A stretch of 64,000 bases of DNA from Halalkalibacter okhensis (GCF_000787375.1 NZ_JRJU01000011.1:1-64000); one strand, 5' to 3'; shown: positions 8,914 to 18,332, counted from the first letter of the stretch. The notes: generated from the letters alone by a model not told the origin. Program-made: numbers and translations.

Positions 8914-10262
8914 TTTATTTCCTCCTTTACAGACGTATCGGCAATAAGTAAATCTAACCAATGCTCGTGCATTCTTCTAGCTAATGCATCACAATACGTT
9001 GTCGGATATGCAACTCCTGGACCCGGGAAAGATTCATCTTGCTTTACATGACTAAATCCCATTAAATAGTTGCTTAAATTGTTATAATTTAACTCTTTAT
9101 CACGCATCATCGACGCACCACTGACCTCAACAATTCGTGCCCAAGTTTCCGTATCATCTTGTTCCAATGTTCCAGTTGGTCCAAACGAACCAAGATATCC
9201 TCTATAGGCATCAGCCTTATATTCTTCTGGAGCAGTCTTATCAATCATAAACCAACACCACACTTCTACTTTATCGGGGCCAAGTGGTCTCCAAACGCGG
9301 AAATTTAAGTAATTATGCAAATGTCCTTCTGTTCCATGAACTGGACTTACAAACGAAAGATTTGGATACACTCCTCCAACAAAAACAGTCACTCTTTCAA
9401 GTATATCGGCTTGTTCGGCGGATAAATTTCGTTGGAACATTGGCCACATTTCTTTTGGCATTCCTTGAAATTCGGTTCGAGAACGACCTGTTTTTGATGT
9501 AATGACATTAATTCCATGTGCATTTTTCATAACGACTTGGTGTCCATATCCAGCATAAAGAGGATCCTCTGGGCTAATACCCATTTCTACGGTTGACCTA
9601 TGAGTCGTTTGAACGTGATAAGGGTCTGCAGCAAAATTTTCTGCTGTTGATTTCCAGTTTGCCTTTGCTACCCAACGTTGCGGAAGGCCGATGACTTCCA
9701 TGCCCCCATCGCTTCGACCTAACATCATATCAAAATACCACTTCATCTCTCCTAAATAATCTTCTAGTGGTTCTGCTTCAGGATCAAGACAGCCAAAAAT
9801 CATTCCTTGATAGCTTTCTACTCTTGGAACCTTACGAAGCCCCCATTCGTCTTTACACATTTCTTCCCCGTACACTTTATTCCCAGCAACAATTCCTATT
9901 AATTTCCCATCTAGATTGTAGCTCCAGCCATGATACGGACAAGAAAACGTTTTCTTTTTACCGCGATCTGCTGTACATAATTGAGTGCCACGATGAGTAC
10001 AGGAATTTAAATACGCTTTAATTTCATCTTTACTATCTCTCACAAGCAAAATTGGATCATTAACCATCCATCTTGTTACATAGTTTCCTGGTTCCTTTAA
10101 CTCCGTTTCATGTGCTAAAAATTGCCATGTCTTCCCAAAAACCTTTTCTTTTTCTAGTTCATAAATATCCGGGTCAGTGATAACCCACTGTGGTAACAAG
10201 CCTTCATCCATTTTCTCCTTTAACTGCTGAATAAGTTTCTCATCTAGTTCTCTTTTAATCAT
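8910..10262 (-). CDS. Rieske ring-hydroxylating dioxygenase, alpha subunit
   Basis: A 450-residue catalytic subunit of a Rieske non-haem iron oxygenase, which adds oxygen to an aromatic ring using electrons from a ferredoxin or reductase. The Rieske cluster ligands are C88-x-H90 and C108-x2-H111 (CTHRG, CPYHGW). The mononuclear iron site is D213/H216/H221 in ENFAADPYHVQTTH, with the distal Asp in LEQDD near 369. The domain order is typical of the benzoate/biphenyl-type family. No ferredoxin [2Fe-2S] or flavin reductase gene adjoins it. AAGGAGG precedes the ATG at 10262. Substrate is unknown; an aromatic acid fits the neighbours. Confidence 0.92.
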   Translation of the reverse strand: MIKRELDEKLIQQLKEKMDEGLLPQWVITDPDIYELEKEKVFGKTWQFLAHETELKEPGNYVTRWMVNDPILLVRDSKDEIKAYLNSCTHRGTQLCTADRGKKKTFSCPYHGWSYNLDGKLIGIVAGNKVYGEEMCKDEWGLRKVPRVESYQGMIFGCLDPEAEPLEDYLGEMKWYFDMMLGRSDGGMEVIGLPQRWVAKANWKSTAENFAADPYHVQTTHRSTVEMGISPEDPLYAGYGHQVVMKNAHGINVITSKTGRSRTEFQGMPKEMWPMFQRNLSAEQADILERVTVFVGGVYPNLSFVSPVHGTEGHLHNYLNFRVWRPLGPDKVEVWCWFMIDKTAPEEYKADAYRGYLGSFGPTGTLEQDDTETWARIVEVSGASMMRDKELNYNNLSNYLMGFSHVKQDESFPGPGVAYPTTYCDALARRMHEHWLDLLIADTSVKEEIK

Positions 10263-10291
10263 TGAAACTTCCTCCTTGTAAAGGTTATTTT

Positions 10292-10345
10292 ATAAAGCGC
10301 TTTCAATTCACAATGTGAACTAACAATTGCTATAATGAATTATAG
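10292..10345 (-). promoter_or_regulatory. Oxygenase promoter region: cre-like site and two palindromes
   Basis: Reading toward the oxygenase gene, a perfect 16-base palindrome (CTATAAT-GA-ATTATAG, 10330-10345) contains a TATAAT hexamer. A 13-base palindrome (TTCACA-A-TGTGAA, 10307-10319) follows. A cre-like site, TTGAAAGCGCTTTAT at 10292-10306, matches the CcpA consensus with one mismatch. The -35 is poor, so activator dependence and carbon repression are both plausible. All functions are inferred. Confidence 0.45.
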
Positions 10346-10423
10346 GTCAAATATACCCCAAAAAATAACGAAATGTCAATATAAAAAGAATTTTCTAATA
10401 AAATCACTCACTTTTAGATTTAA

Positions 10424-10476
10424 TAAAAAAGAGAACCAAGAAAAAGGCCATGAATTAGGGCTTTTTCTTGGTTCTC
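10424..10476 (-). terminator. Strong minus-strand terminator
   Basis: GAGAACCAAGAAAAAG pairs with CTTTTTCTTGGTTCTC, a stem of about 16 pairs, and on the minus strand the hairpin runs directly into TTTTTTATT. It would shield the oxygenase promoter from upstream transcription. Confidence 0.8.
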
Positions 10477-10479
10477 GAA

Positions 10480-10775
10480 GTAATGAGAGTAACCGCCTAA
10501 AAATGTTGTGTTAAGCTTTTTTGAGTGCGAGAAACCAAAGGAGCTACCTTTACAAGAGCTCGTGTTCTTCCGTTAAGGTAACCTCTATTTTCAATATGTA
10601 AGGAAACATGGAACCTCATTCCGCTATTTTTCACAAAATCTAGGTTTGAACCAGGGACCATTTAGTCCACTTAGAGCATCTGTTCAACATTTTTGCGGAA
10701 TTAGATCCGATTCGCTCATTTAGAGTTGGGATTCTTGCCTTAACGGTCATCTCAAAACAAGAACCTTACTTTACT
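10480..10775. other. Unassigned intergenic stretch
   Basis: About 300 bases between the terminator and the small coiled-coil gene have no credible open frame, promoter or RNA fold that I recognise. Short inverted words recur (ATTCCGC near 10618 and GCGGAAT near 10694, over a long loop). It may be a remnant of a dispersed noncoding repeat or of a decayed gene; I cannot decide from one copy. Confidence 0.25.
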
Positions 10776-10781
10776 CAAAAA

Positions 10782-10822
10782 AAGGTGTTCCCAAAGTCTG
10801 TTTTGACCATAGAGACACCCCT
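10782..10822 (-). terminator. Terminator hairpin (GGTGTYYC family copy)
   Basis: On the minus strand GGTGTCTC... pairs with ...GGGAACACC and is followed by TTTTTTT. It ends the small coiled-coil gene. The sequence is clearly related to the hairpins at 49855-49895 and 58865-58903. Confidence 0.7.
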
Positions 10823-10833
10823 GTAATAACCTA

Positions 10834-11016
10834 TCATTCCTTTTCCGTTTTCTCTTGCGTTTGTAGATTCAGTTCTAACTTTTTCATTTCTAACTCCACT
10901 TTTTTCTCTTCTAATCTTAATTCTTTCTCTTTTAATTCATTATCTTTTTTCTTTACATACCCGTAATAGATAAGAGAAAATCCAACAATGATTGTAATAT
11001 AAAAAAATAAATCCAA
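10834..11016 (-). CDS. Small membrane-anchored coiled-coil protein
   Basis: A 60-residue protein I do not recognise. Residues 2-20 form one hydrophobic segment (LFFYITIIVGFSLIYYGYV). The rest is a highly charged Lys/Glu helix with leucine-rich heptads (ELRLEEKKVELEMKKLELN). The start is TTG, supported by GGAGGTGAGAAT directly upstream. It follows the iclR gene by 52 bases and ends at a terminator, so both are probably co-transcribed. It could be an anchoring or scaffold peptide; no function is assigned. Confidence 0.6.
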   Translation of the reverse strand: MDLFFYITIIVGFSLIYYGYVKKKDNELKEKELRLEEKKVELEMKKLELNLQTQEKTEKE

Positions 11017-11068
11017 ATTCTCACCTCCAAAAAAAGAACAACTTTATCTATCCAGAATTACTTATGTA

Positions 11069-11860
11069 TTATTTGTTACTATATTCATGTTTACCTTGTC
11101 CCATTTTTAACGAAATAGTTGATGCTACATTCATAATCGAGTCTATTAATTCCTCTCTCTTTCCTCCCTCCATTTTAAAACTTGGACCAGATATTCCAAC
11201 AGAGGCAATCACTTGCTTTTGACCATTAAAAATGGGTGCAGAAATAGCTGTATATCCTATAAAGGTTTCATCCACATCAACAAAATACCCATATTCACGA
11301 ATATCCTGAAGTCGTTTAATAAATTTTGTTCTATCCGTTAATGTCTTTGGTGTTCTTGCTTCTAGAGGAAATGTTTCAAGAAGCTTCTCTACAAAACTCA
11401 TCTCCATAAACGCTAACAATACAATTCCAAATGCTCCATTATGGAGGATACGCCTTCTTCCTACAAAATTATTAGGCTGCAGACCATCTTCACTATCATA
11501 CCTAACTAAATATTGAATTGATTCAGATTGAGGTTGAGCAAGGATAACCGAATGCCCTGTGTCTTCATGAAGTTTTACCAAATAAGGATCTGCTTCCCTC
11601 CGAATATCTAAGTTCTCAAGGACAACTCCACTATATTCTAGTATACCAGTGCCTAATCGATAACGATTTGTCACTTGGTTATATTCGATTAAATAATTAC
11701 GCTCTAGTGTCCAAAGCAGACGATATGTCGTTGTTTTTGCTAGATTCGTCTTACTCATAATATCTTCTATTGTAAGTTCTGACTTTTCGTAACTGAAACA
11801 ATTTAATATTTGAATCGCGCGCTCAACTGATTGAATTGGTTCTAAATTAAGTTCTCTCAT
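11069..11860 (-). CDS. IclR-family transcriptional regulator
   Basis: A 263-residue IclR-type regulator. The N-terminal winged helix-turn-helix covers residues 8-75 (SVERAIQILNCF, TIEDIMSKTNLAKTTTYRLLWTLE). The C-terminal effector domain includes LHNGAFGIVLLAF and GYTAISAPIFNGQKQVIASVGISGP, typical of the family. It lies downstream of the second TRAP operon on the same strand, separated by a terminator. IclR proteins near transporters often control them; candidate inverted repeats with AGAACA/TGTTCT halves lie upstream of the TRAP2 and ferredoxin operons. Confidence 0.92.
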   Translation of the reverse strand: MRELNLEPIQSVERAIQILNCFSYEKSELTIEDIMSKTNLAKTTTYRLLWTLERNYLIEYNQVTNRYRLGTGILEYSGVVLENLDIRREADPYLVKLHEDTGHSVILAQPQSESIQYLVRYDSEDGLQPNNFVGRRRILHNGAFGIVLLAFMEMSFVEKLLETFPLEARTPKTLTDRTKFIKRLQDIREYGYFVDVDETFIGYTAISAPIFNGQKQVIASVGISGPSFKMEGGKREELIDSIMNVASTISLKMGQGKHEYSNK

Positions 11861-11931
11861 TAAAAATCCCCAGTTTCTCTAGTAATTGTTATTATCATTT
11901 AAACACCTACCGAACAATAATTCAAACTTTT

Positions 11932-11989
11932 AAAAAAACCTTCTTACTATTAGAGAGCTTTCCAAGCCCACTAAATAATAAGAAGGTTT
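11932..11989 (-). terminator. Terminator of the second TRAP operon
   Basis: AACCTTCTTA and TAAGAAGGTT form the base of a long hairpin, and on the minus strand a TTTTTTT run follows. It sits 10 bases after the dctM stop. Confidence 0.8.
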
Positions 11990-11998
11990 ATTGAATCG

Positions 11999-13306
11999 TC
12001 AGGATCTGGATATCTCTGGTAAGAAGGTCACGATTTCCGGGAAAATGATTAATAATATGGTAAAGGCAACCATAACAAGTACCATCGGTGTTACACCACG
12101 GAAAATTTTGGTGATTGGTACATCTTTTACAACACCACTTATAATATAAACACTTAATCCAAGTGGAGGCGTTAATACACCAATATTAAGAACCATTACC
12201 ATTATAATCCCAAACCATAGTCCATCAAATCCTAGCTGCGTAACCATAGGATAAACAATAGGAAGAGTTAAAACCATAATTGCAATCCCTTCCATAAACA
12301 TACCTAAGATTAAGTATACTAGTAAAATTAATAGTAAGATGACATAAGGTGATACATCTGCTGAACCAACCATTGACGTTAATTTCATTGGAATTTGACT
12401 TAGTGCTAAAAATCGGCCAAAAATACTTGCACCAATTAAAATTAAGAAAATCATAACAGATAATCGAATCGTATCATCTAAAGAAGATTTCAATTTCTCC
12501 CAAGTTAACTTTTTGGTAATAAGAGTGACTAAAAACGCTCCAATTGCACCTATTCCACCAGCTTCCGTTGGAGTAAATACACCAAAATAAATTCCTCCAA
12601 TACTGACCATGAAGATAATTAGAAACGGCCAAACCGTTGAAAGCGAACGCAGTTTGTCATTCAACGATGAAGATTCTAATGACCTTGGTGCTAATTCAGG
12701 CTTTAAGCGCACTTGGATATTAATTGTAATCATAAAAATGATTGCTAATAAAAGACCAGGAACGATCCCACCTATTAATAAAGGGCCAATCGGAACTTGA
12801 GTAAGAGCTCCATACAAGATCAATATCACGCTTGGCGGGATCAAGATTCCTAATGTTCCACCAGCCGCAACCGCTGCGGTTGACATCGATGGCAAGTATT
12901 TATATTTATTCATTTCAGGGATTGCAATTCTTGCCATCGTTGCCGTTGTTGCATTGGTTGATCCCGAAATAGCAGCAAAAATGGAGCTAGCTCCAATTGT
13001 TGCAATGGCCAAACCACCTCTTGTATGACCTAACCATTTATCAACAGCCTTGAATAGATCTTGCCCTAGACCTGTATTGGACATAAACATTCCCATCAAT
13101 ATGAATAAAGGAATAACACTTAAGCTATAAGCATTTGCCGTTCCAAATGCAGCTGTTCCCAACTGTGCCAACCCAACGCTCCAGTCTGTTAGCAATGACA
13201 CCCCTAAAAACCCTACTAGAAACAACGAAAGTCCTACGGATACATTCAAAAGAATAAGAACTAACAATAATGCTATACCTAACACACCAATCATTTCAGG
13301 ACTCAT
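11999..13306 (-). CDS. dctM: TRAP transporter large permease (DctM), system 2
   Basis: A 435-residue TRAP large subunit, very like the one at 2379-3692 in length and motifs (SGSTNATTATMARIAIPEM, LGILIPPSVILILYG, FTPTEAGGIGAIGA, LNIGVLTPPLGLSVY). It is an inner transport channel with about a dozen helices. Its ATG lies 11 bases inside the end of dctQ, the same overlap as in system 1, which points to duplication of a whole operon followed by divergence. Confidence 0.93.
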   Translation of the reverse strand: MSPEMIGVLGIALLLVLILLNVSVGLSLFLVGFLGVSLLTDWSVGLAQLGTAAFGTANAYSLSVIPLFILMGMFMSNTGLGQDLFKAVDKWLGHTRGGLAIATIGASSIFAAISGSTNATTATMARIAIPEMNKYKYLPSMSTAAVAAGGTLGILIPPSVILILYGALTQVPIGPLLIGGIVPGLLLAIIFMITINIQVRLKPELAPRSLESSSLNDKLRSLSTVWPFLIIFMVSIGGIYFGVFTPTEAGGIGAIGAFLVTLITKKLTWEKLKSSLDDTIRLSVMIFLILIGASIFGRFLALSQIPMKLTSMVGSADVSPYVILLLILLVYLILGMFMEGIAIMVLTLPIVYPMVTQLGFDGLWFGIIMVMVLNIGVLTPPLGLSVYIISGVVKDVPITKIFRGVTPMVLVMVAFTILLIIFPEIVTFLPEISRS

Positions 13307-13865
13307 TCTTTTGCACCACCTTGCGAATAGATTGCCAGATATTGAGAACGATTGTTAGAGCATAAAACAGTACCCCAATAGCAGCTAAAATAGCAAAAAA
13401 TTTCATTGGAATTCCTAGATCTCCACTAGTTTGTGCTCCAAACCTTTGAGCGTAGGCAAACAACTGCCACGATGTTGTTGCTAGTAAAGCTAGCATAATC
13501 ATAGATGTGAAAACATTTAATGATTCACGAACTTTTACAGGTAATTTACAAGTGATAAAATCAATGGAAATGTGCTCTTTCTTTAATTGTGTTACACCCA
13601 AGCTCAAGAAAATAACGATGACCATTGCCAATCCAGTTAATTCATACGTACCTGTTATTGGTTTATAAAAAAAATAACGCCCAATAACATCTCCTGTAGT
13701 CAAAAACATCATTAAAAAGAGGACGAGCATCGACACTCGATGTGTAGCATTATTAAGAGAATAGACAAATTTCTCAAATTTTGTCGTTTGTTCTGGCAAA
13801 GAGGATTGGTTGGGACCCTCAGATCCCAACATTTCCTTTTGAACTTCCTTTGCGTTCGAGCTCAT
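13296..13865 (-). CDS. dctQ: TRAP transporter small permease (DctQ), system 2
   Basis: A 189-residue DctQ protein with four hydrophobic helices and the KPITGTYELTGLAMV segment that matches the system 1 counterpart. It has an extra polar N-terminal extension of about 30 residues. It should form the membrane complex with the DctM encoded just downstream. GAGGTGATTTT precedes the ATG at 13865. Confidence 0.9.
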   Translation of the reverse strand: MSSNAKEVQKEMLGSEGPNQSSLPEQTTKFEKFVYSLNNATHRVSMLVLFLMMFLTTGDVIGRYFFYKPITGTYELTGLAMVIVIFLSLGVTQLKKEHISIDFITCKLPVKVRESLNVFTSMIMLALLATTSWQLFAYAQRFGAQTSGDLGIPMKFFAILAAIGVLFYALTIVLNIWQSIRKVVQKNES

Positions 13866-13893
13866 AAAATCACCTCAGTAAGATAACTTGCTT

Positions 13894-14994
13894 TTAATTT
13901 TCTTCCATTAATCGTAAAGCTTCATCTAAAATCGCTTGACCGTCAATTCCCTTAGATTCCATATTTGTAAGCCACTCATCTGTTACAATTTGAGCTGCTT
14001 CCTTAAATCTTTCAAGTTCCGCATCATCTAGCTCAAAGAACTCAATTCCTTCTTCTTCTGCTTTCGCTCTCGCTTTTTCCTCTTGAGCATCAAACGCCTC
14101 TCCAGAAGTACGAGCCATTGGTTCGCCAATCATCTCTTCAATAATTGCTTGATCATCAGCAGAAATTTTATCCCAGCTATTATTATTCATCATGACATAG
14201 AATAAACCAGTACTAAAGTTACCGATTGTTACATAATCAACAACATCAAACAAATTAAAATCAGCTAAGGCTGCTACGGGAAGGATTCCTCCATCAATTA
14301 CTCCGCGTTGCATAGAATCATATATTTCTGGAGCAGGCATTGAAACCGGTGTTGCCCCCCATGATTCAATCATCTTACCACCCTCAACAGATGGAGTTCT
14401 TAACCTTAAGCCACGTAAGTCTTCTAAACTAGTTACTTGTTTTCCAGCCGTTACAATTGCATACGGATCAGCTGCATGTGCCCATAATAATTTGGCATCA
14501 TCATATTCTGCTTGAATTTCAGGGAACTGATCATATAGTTTTTGTGCAATGACACTTAGTTTCTCTCCATCTCCGTCCGCTAAAAATGGCAATAGCATAA
14601 CAGAATGAACTTCAAACTTCCCTGCATTATAGCCTTGAAGTCCCCAACCCGAATCCATGATACCGGTTACAATATTGTCATATGTTTCAGCTGGTGATCC
14701 TAATGCTCCACCAGGGTAAAGTTGGAAATTTATACGTCCCTCTGTTGCCTCTGCTACTTCCTCAGCAAATGGTCTCATTGCCATTGAATCTTGAACATGC
14801 TCAGTAGAGTTCATATGTCCCATGCTAAAAGTAATTCCATCACCACCTGATTGACTAGCTTCTGGCTCTGAACTATCAGGGTCACTACCTGAATCTGTTG
14901 AACCGCTGCTATCACTAGAACCACAAGCTGAAATCAAAAGCACTAAAGCAAGCATCAAACTAACAAATGAGATTTTATTTGTAAACCTTTTCAT
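13894..14994 (-). CDS. dctP: TRAP transporter solute-binding lipoprotein (DctP), system 2
   Basis: A 366-residue binding protein with a lipoprotein signal (LISAC lipobox, Cys near residue 24) and a Ser/Asp/Gly-rich linker. The DctP signature GLRLRTPSVEGGKMIESWGATPVSMPAPEIYDSMQRGVIDGG carries the carboxylate-binding Arg. It resembles the system 1 DctP but has diverged more than the permeases, suggesting a related but distinct acid ligand. It is the first gene of its operon. Confidence 0.92.
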   Translation of the reverse strand: MKRFTNKISFVSLMLALVLLISACGSSDSSGSTDSGSDPDSSEPEASQSGGDGITFSMGHMNSTEHVQDSMAMRPFAEEVAEATEGRINFQLYPGGALGSPAETYDNIVTGIMDSGWGLQGYNAGKFEVHSVMLLPFLADGDGEKLSVIAQKLYDQFPEIQAEYDDAKLLWAHAADPYAIVTAGKQVTSLEDLRGLRLRTPSVEGGKMIESWGATPVSMPAPEIYDSMQRGVIDGGILPVAALADFNLFDVVDYVTIGNFSTGLFYVMMNNNSWDKISADDQAIIEEMIGEPMARTSGEAFDAQEEKARAKAEEEGIEFFELDDAELERFKEAAQIVTDEWLTNMESKGIDGQAILDEALRLMEEN

Positions 14995-15174
14995 AAAAAT
15001 CTACCCCCAAATTTGTTTTATTACATACAATTAAGCAACTCCCCACTTTAATCGCTTACATAAATAACTTTATAAATTCCCTCCTTAAATAAATCTACTA
15101 TATATTTTTAATTACTTAATATACTATTTGTTATTGACTTGTTGTTATCTTCATTTTAAAACCCTTTTAAAAAC

Positions 15175-15205
15175 AGAACAACTAGTCTGTTCTTTTATGA
15201 GCAAC
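15175..15205 (-). promoter_or_regulatory. Candidate IclR-type operator upstream of TRAP2
   Basis: An inverted repeat AGAACA-N7-TGTTCT (15175-15193) leads into GTTCTTTTATGAGCAAC (15189-15205). Almost the same 17-base word occurs upstream of the ferredoxin/kor operon at 18433. The rest of the 375-base gap 14995-15369 is AT-rich with no gene visible. Confidence 0.4.
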
Positions 15206-15323
15206 TAATTTATTTTTTTTTGAAATAAAGGAACTATTTTATAAAATCAAATAATTTCCTACATTACTTCTTTGTTCTACTAATTAATCCCTCTATGTAC
15301 TATCATTTCGTAATTTGTTAATT

Positions 15324-15362
15324 AGTAATAACCCCTAAGCTGATTACTTTGGGGTTATTACT
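15324..15362 (-). terminator. Hairpin downstream of korB
   Basis: AGTAATAACCCC pairs perfectly with GGGGTTATTACT over a 15-base loop, just after the korB stop. The minus-strand tail is AT-rich but lacks a clean T run. Confidence 0.6.
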
Positions 15363-15369
15363 TTAGGAA

Positions 15370-16236
15370 TTACATAAATTCAACCATCATCTTATTAAAC
15401 TGTTCTTCATCTAAATGCAAGTTTTCATGAGCAAGAGGTTTTTCTGAATAACCAGTAAGCATTTCTTGATACGATGGTTGTTGTTTGTTTTGATAAATCA
15501 GTCCCGTTACTAGGCCATTATGTTCCATTAATGTTTGCATTGCCTGCATCCGGTTTTCTTCATGATAATCTGGAACATCTGTTAATTTGGTCAGATTCTT
15601 CTTAAACCAATCGTACGTATTAACTTTATTAAAAGTCACACACGGACTAAATACATTAATTAGTGAGAACCCTTTGTGGTTAATTCCTTTCTCAATTAAT
15701 GTTGTTAACTCCTTTAAGTCAGTTGAGAAACTTTGAGCTACAAATGTTGCACCAGCCGTTAACGCCATTTCCATTACATTTAATGCAGACTCAACAGAAC
15801 CATTTGGAGTACTTTTGGTTTTAAAACCTACGTCACTACGCGGCGATGTTTGTCCTTTTGTTAATCCATAAATCTGGTTATCCATAACAATATACGTCAC
15901 ATCAATGTTTCGTCTGATGGCATGAATGGTGTGTCCCATCCCAATTGCAAATCCATCCCCATCTCCACCTGAAGCAATAACCGTCAAATCTTTGTTTGCC
16001 ATCTTTACCCCTTGAGCGATCGGGAGCGCACGTCCATGAATTCCATGTAAACCATAGGAATTAATATACCCTGAAATACGCCCAGAACAGCCTATTCCTG
16101 AAACAACAGCCAGGTTATCTGGTTCTACCCCTACATTTGCAGCAGCACGTTGAATGGCAGCTTGAACAGAAAAGTCTCCACATCCAGGGCACCAATTCGG
16201 CTTTACTTTATTACGAAAATCTTTAAATGTTGCCAT
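15370..16236 (-). CDS. korB: 2-oxoacid:ferredoxin oxidoreductase, beta subunit
   Basis: A 288-residue thiamine-diphosphate-binding beta subunit. It has NWCPGCGDFSV at the N-terminus, GIGCSGRISGY, the HGRALPIAQGVKMAN segment and the cofactor motif GGDGDGFAIG...DNQIYGLTKGQTSP. With KorA it converts a 2-oxoacid and CoA to acyl-CoA, CO2 and reduced ferredoxin. Its ATG directly abuts the korA stop codon, and GGAG lies inside the korA end. The physiological substrate (2-oxoglutarate or an aromatic 2-oxoacid) cannot be read from sequence. Confidence 0.92.
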   Translation of the reverse strand: MATFKDFRNKVKPNWCPGCGDFSVQAAIQRAAANVGVEPDNLAVVSGIGCSGRISGYINSYGLHGIHGRALPIAQGVKMANKDLTVIASGGDGDGFAIGMGHTIHAIRRNIDVTYIVMDNQIYGLTKGQTSPRSDVGFKTKSTPNGSVESALNVMEMALTAGATFVAQSFSTDLKELTTLIEKGINHKGFSLINVFSPCVTFNKVNTYDWFKKNLTKLTDVPDYHEENRMQAMQTLMEHNGLVTGLIYQNKQQPSYQEMLTGYSEKPLAHENLHLDEEQFNKMMVEFM

Positions 16237-18000
16237 TTAGGCCATCTCCTTGCTTTTTTGAATAAGTGCTGAACATCGATTATGAATTTCTGTTGGTAAA
16301 AATGGGTTTCCATCATACTTTAAAACACTCTCGATGTTGTTTTGTCCAACATTCATTTTAATAATATTTGCAAGCTGTGCGGTAGCATTGTTTTCAACCA
16401 CTACGACTCTTTTTGCCTTGGCCATAAGCCGTTTTAATGAATCAGTTGGAAATGGGTGCAGTAGGCGAATGTGAGCGTGATTAACTTTAATTCCTTCCGC
16501 TTCTAACCTCGGCATCGCCTCTTCAATGGTCCCTCGAGTTGAATTCACACCAATAATTAATAAATCAGCTTCCTCATGATTAGCCTGAATATGAACAGGC
16601 CTTCTAAAACAATTGCATAAATTGTCTAGCTTTCTCATCCGTTTATCCATTTGGTTCTGTCGATTGGCAGGACTTTCTGACGGTTTACCTGTTTCATCAT
16701 GCTCCACCCCAGTTACGTGGTGTATTCCATTTTTCATTCCTGGAATTACGCGATTTGAGACACCGTTATTCGTAACTTCATAGCGTTTATAATAAGCACC
16801 ATCCACTCGTTCAGGCAATTGGGCATTCGTATCTAACGTTCCACGTCTAATTTCGACTTTTGAAAAATCAAGCGGTTCAACCGTTTGTTTTCCAAGCGAA
16901 AGGGCTAAGTCCGTGACCATAACGACCGGACATTGATACTCTTCTGCTAAATTAAACGCTTCAACCGTATCATAAAAAGCCTCCTCTACCGTACTTGGTG
17001 CCATAACAATTTTAGGGATGTCTCCATGCGTACTATAAATCATCGCCATTAGATCTGATTGCTCTTGTTTGGTTGGTAATCCAGTACTAGGCCCTCCTCG
17101 CTGTGTATCAATAACAACAAGGGGAGTTTCCGTCATACCTGATAAACCAATCGCTTCAGCCATTAAGGACAAACCAGGACCTGCTGAAGCCGTAAATGAA
17201 CGGACTCCTGCATAATTCGCCCCAATGGCCATTGTACATGCTGCAATCTCATCCTCCGTTTGAATCACCGTCCCACCGAGTTCAGGAAGTTTTTTAATCA
17301 TATACTCCATAATTTCGGATGCAGGTGTTATCGGATAGGCTGCCATAAATCGACTTCCCGCAGCTACTGCCCCCATCCCAATCGCATCATTACCAATCAG
17401 AAACATTCTATGCTTTCCATCTGCTTGGGCTAACTTTAGATTAGAAAGTTTAATACTAGGATCTTCTTTCAAATAATCTGCCCCGGCACATATTGCTTTC
17501 ATATTATTCTCTACAATTTTTTCTCCTTTTTTCATAAATATATCCTCTACTACAGCTCTAAACGTTTCAGGAGATAGATCTAAGATGGTACTCGTTGCCC
17601 CAACAGCTACCATGTTTTTCATTAGAGACGTTCCAAGTTCATTAGCTATTTCTGTAAATGGGACAATATATAGGTTTGCCTTGCAGCCATCTGGAATCGT
17701 CGGGTTGAACTTAGCATCAGCAAGAATTATTCCGTCTTCCTGTAGTTCATGAAAGTTCACATCGATAGTTTCTTGGTCAAAAGCGACAAGAATGTTTAAA
17801 TCATCGGAAATTGAATTAAGAGGTTTTGTACTAACTCTTATTTTATTATTTGTATGACCACCCTTAATCCTTGAGGAGAAATGACGATATCCATACAAAT
17901 AGTAACCAAGACGATTGAGAGCAGTTGCAAAAATCTCACCCGTACTTTCAATTCCTTCCCCTTGTTGCCCTCCTACTTTCCACGATAATTGCTCTCTCAT
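16237..18000 (-). CDS. korA: 2-oxoacid:ferredoxin oxidoreductase, alpha (gamma-alpha fused) subunit
   Basis: A 587-residue fused subunit. The N-terminal gamma domain (WKVGGQQGEGIESTGEIF, residues 5-180) is followed by the alpha pyrimidine-binding domain with AAYPITPASEIMEYM, TEDEIAACTMAIGA and TASAGPGLSLMAEAIG, and a C-terminal domain with NSTRGTIEEA. The ATG at 18000 is preferred: GGAG lies 8 bases upstream, whereas the in-frame GTG at 18009 overlaps that site. It is the middle gene of fer-korA-korB and is cytoplasmic. Confidence 0.92.
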   Translation of the reverse strand: MREQLSWKVGGQQGEGIESTGEIFATALNRLGYYLYGYRHFSSRIKGGHTNNKIRVSTKPLNSISDDLNILVAFDQETIDVNFHELQEDGIILADAKFNPTIPDGCKANLYIVPFTEIANELGTSLMKNMVAVGATSTILDLSPETFRAVVEDIFMKKGEKIVENNMKAICAGADYLKEDPSIKLSNLKLAQADGKHRMFLIGNDAIGMGAVAAGSRFMAAYPITPASEIMEYMIKKLPELGGTVIQTEDEIAACTMAIGANYAGVRSFTASAGPGLSLMAEAIGLSGMTETPLVVIDTQRGGPSTGLPTKQEQSDLMAMIYSTHGDIPKIVMAPSTVEEAFYDTVEAFNLAEEYQCPVVMVTDLALSLGKQTVEPLDFSKVEIRRGTLDTNAQLPERVDGAYYKRYEVTNNGVSNRVIPGMKNGIHHVTGVEHDETGKPSESPANRQNQMDKRMRKLDNLCNCFRRPVHIQANHEEADLLIIGVNSTRGTIEEAMPRLEAEGIKVNHAHIRLLHPFPTDSLKRLMAKAKRVVVVENNATAQLANIIKMNVGQNNIESVLKYDGNPFLPTEIHNRCSALIQKSKEMA

Positions 18001-18059
18001 GCGATTCACTCCTTTAGAGATTTTCTACTCAACATAAAAGCGTTTTCAACACTTCGGAT

Positions 18060-18332
<273 letters not shown>

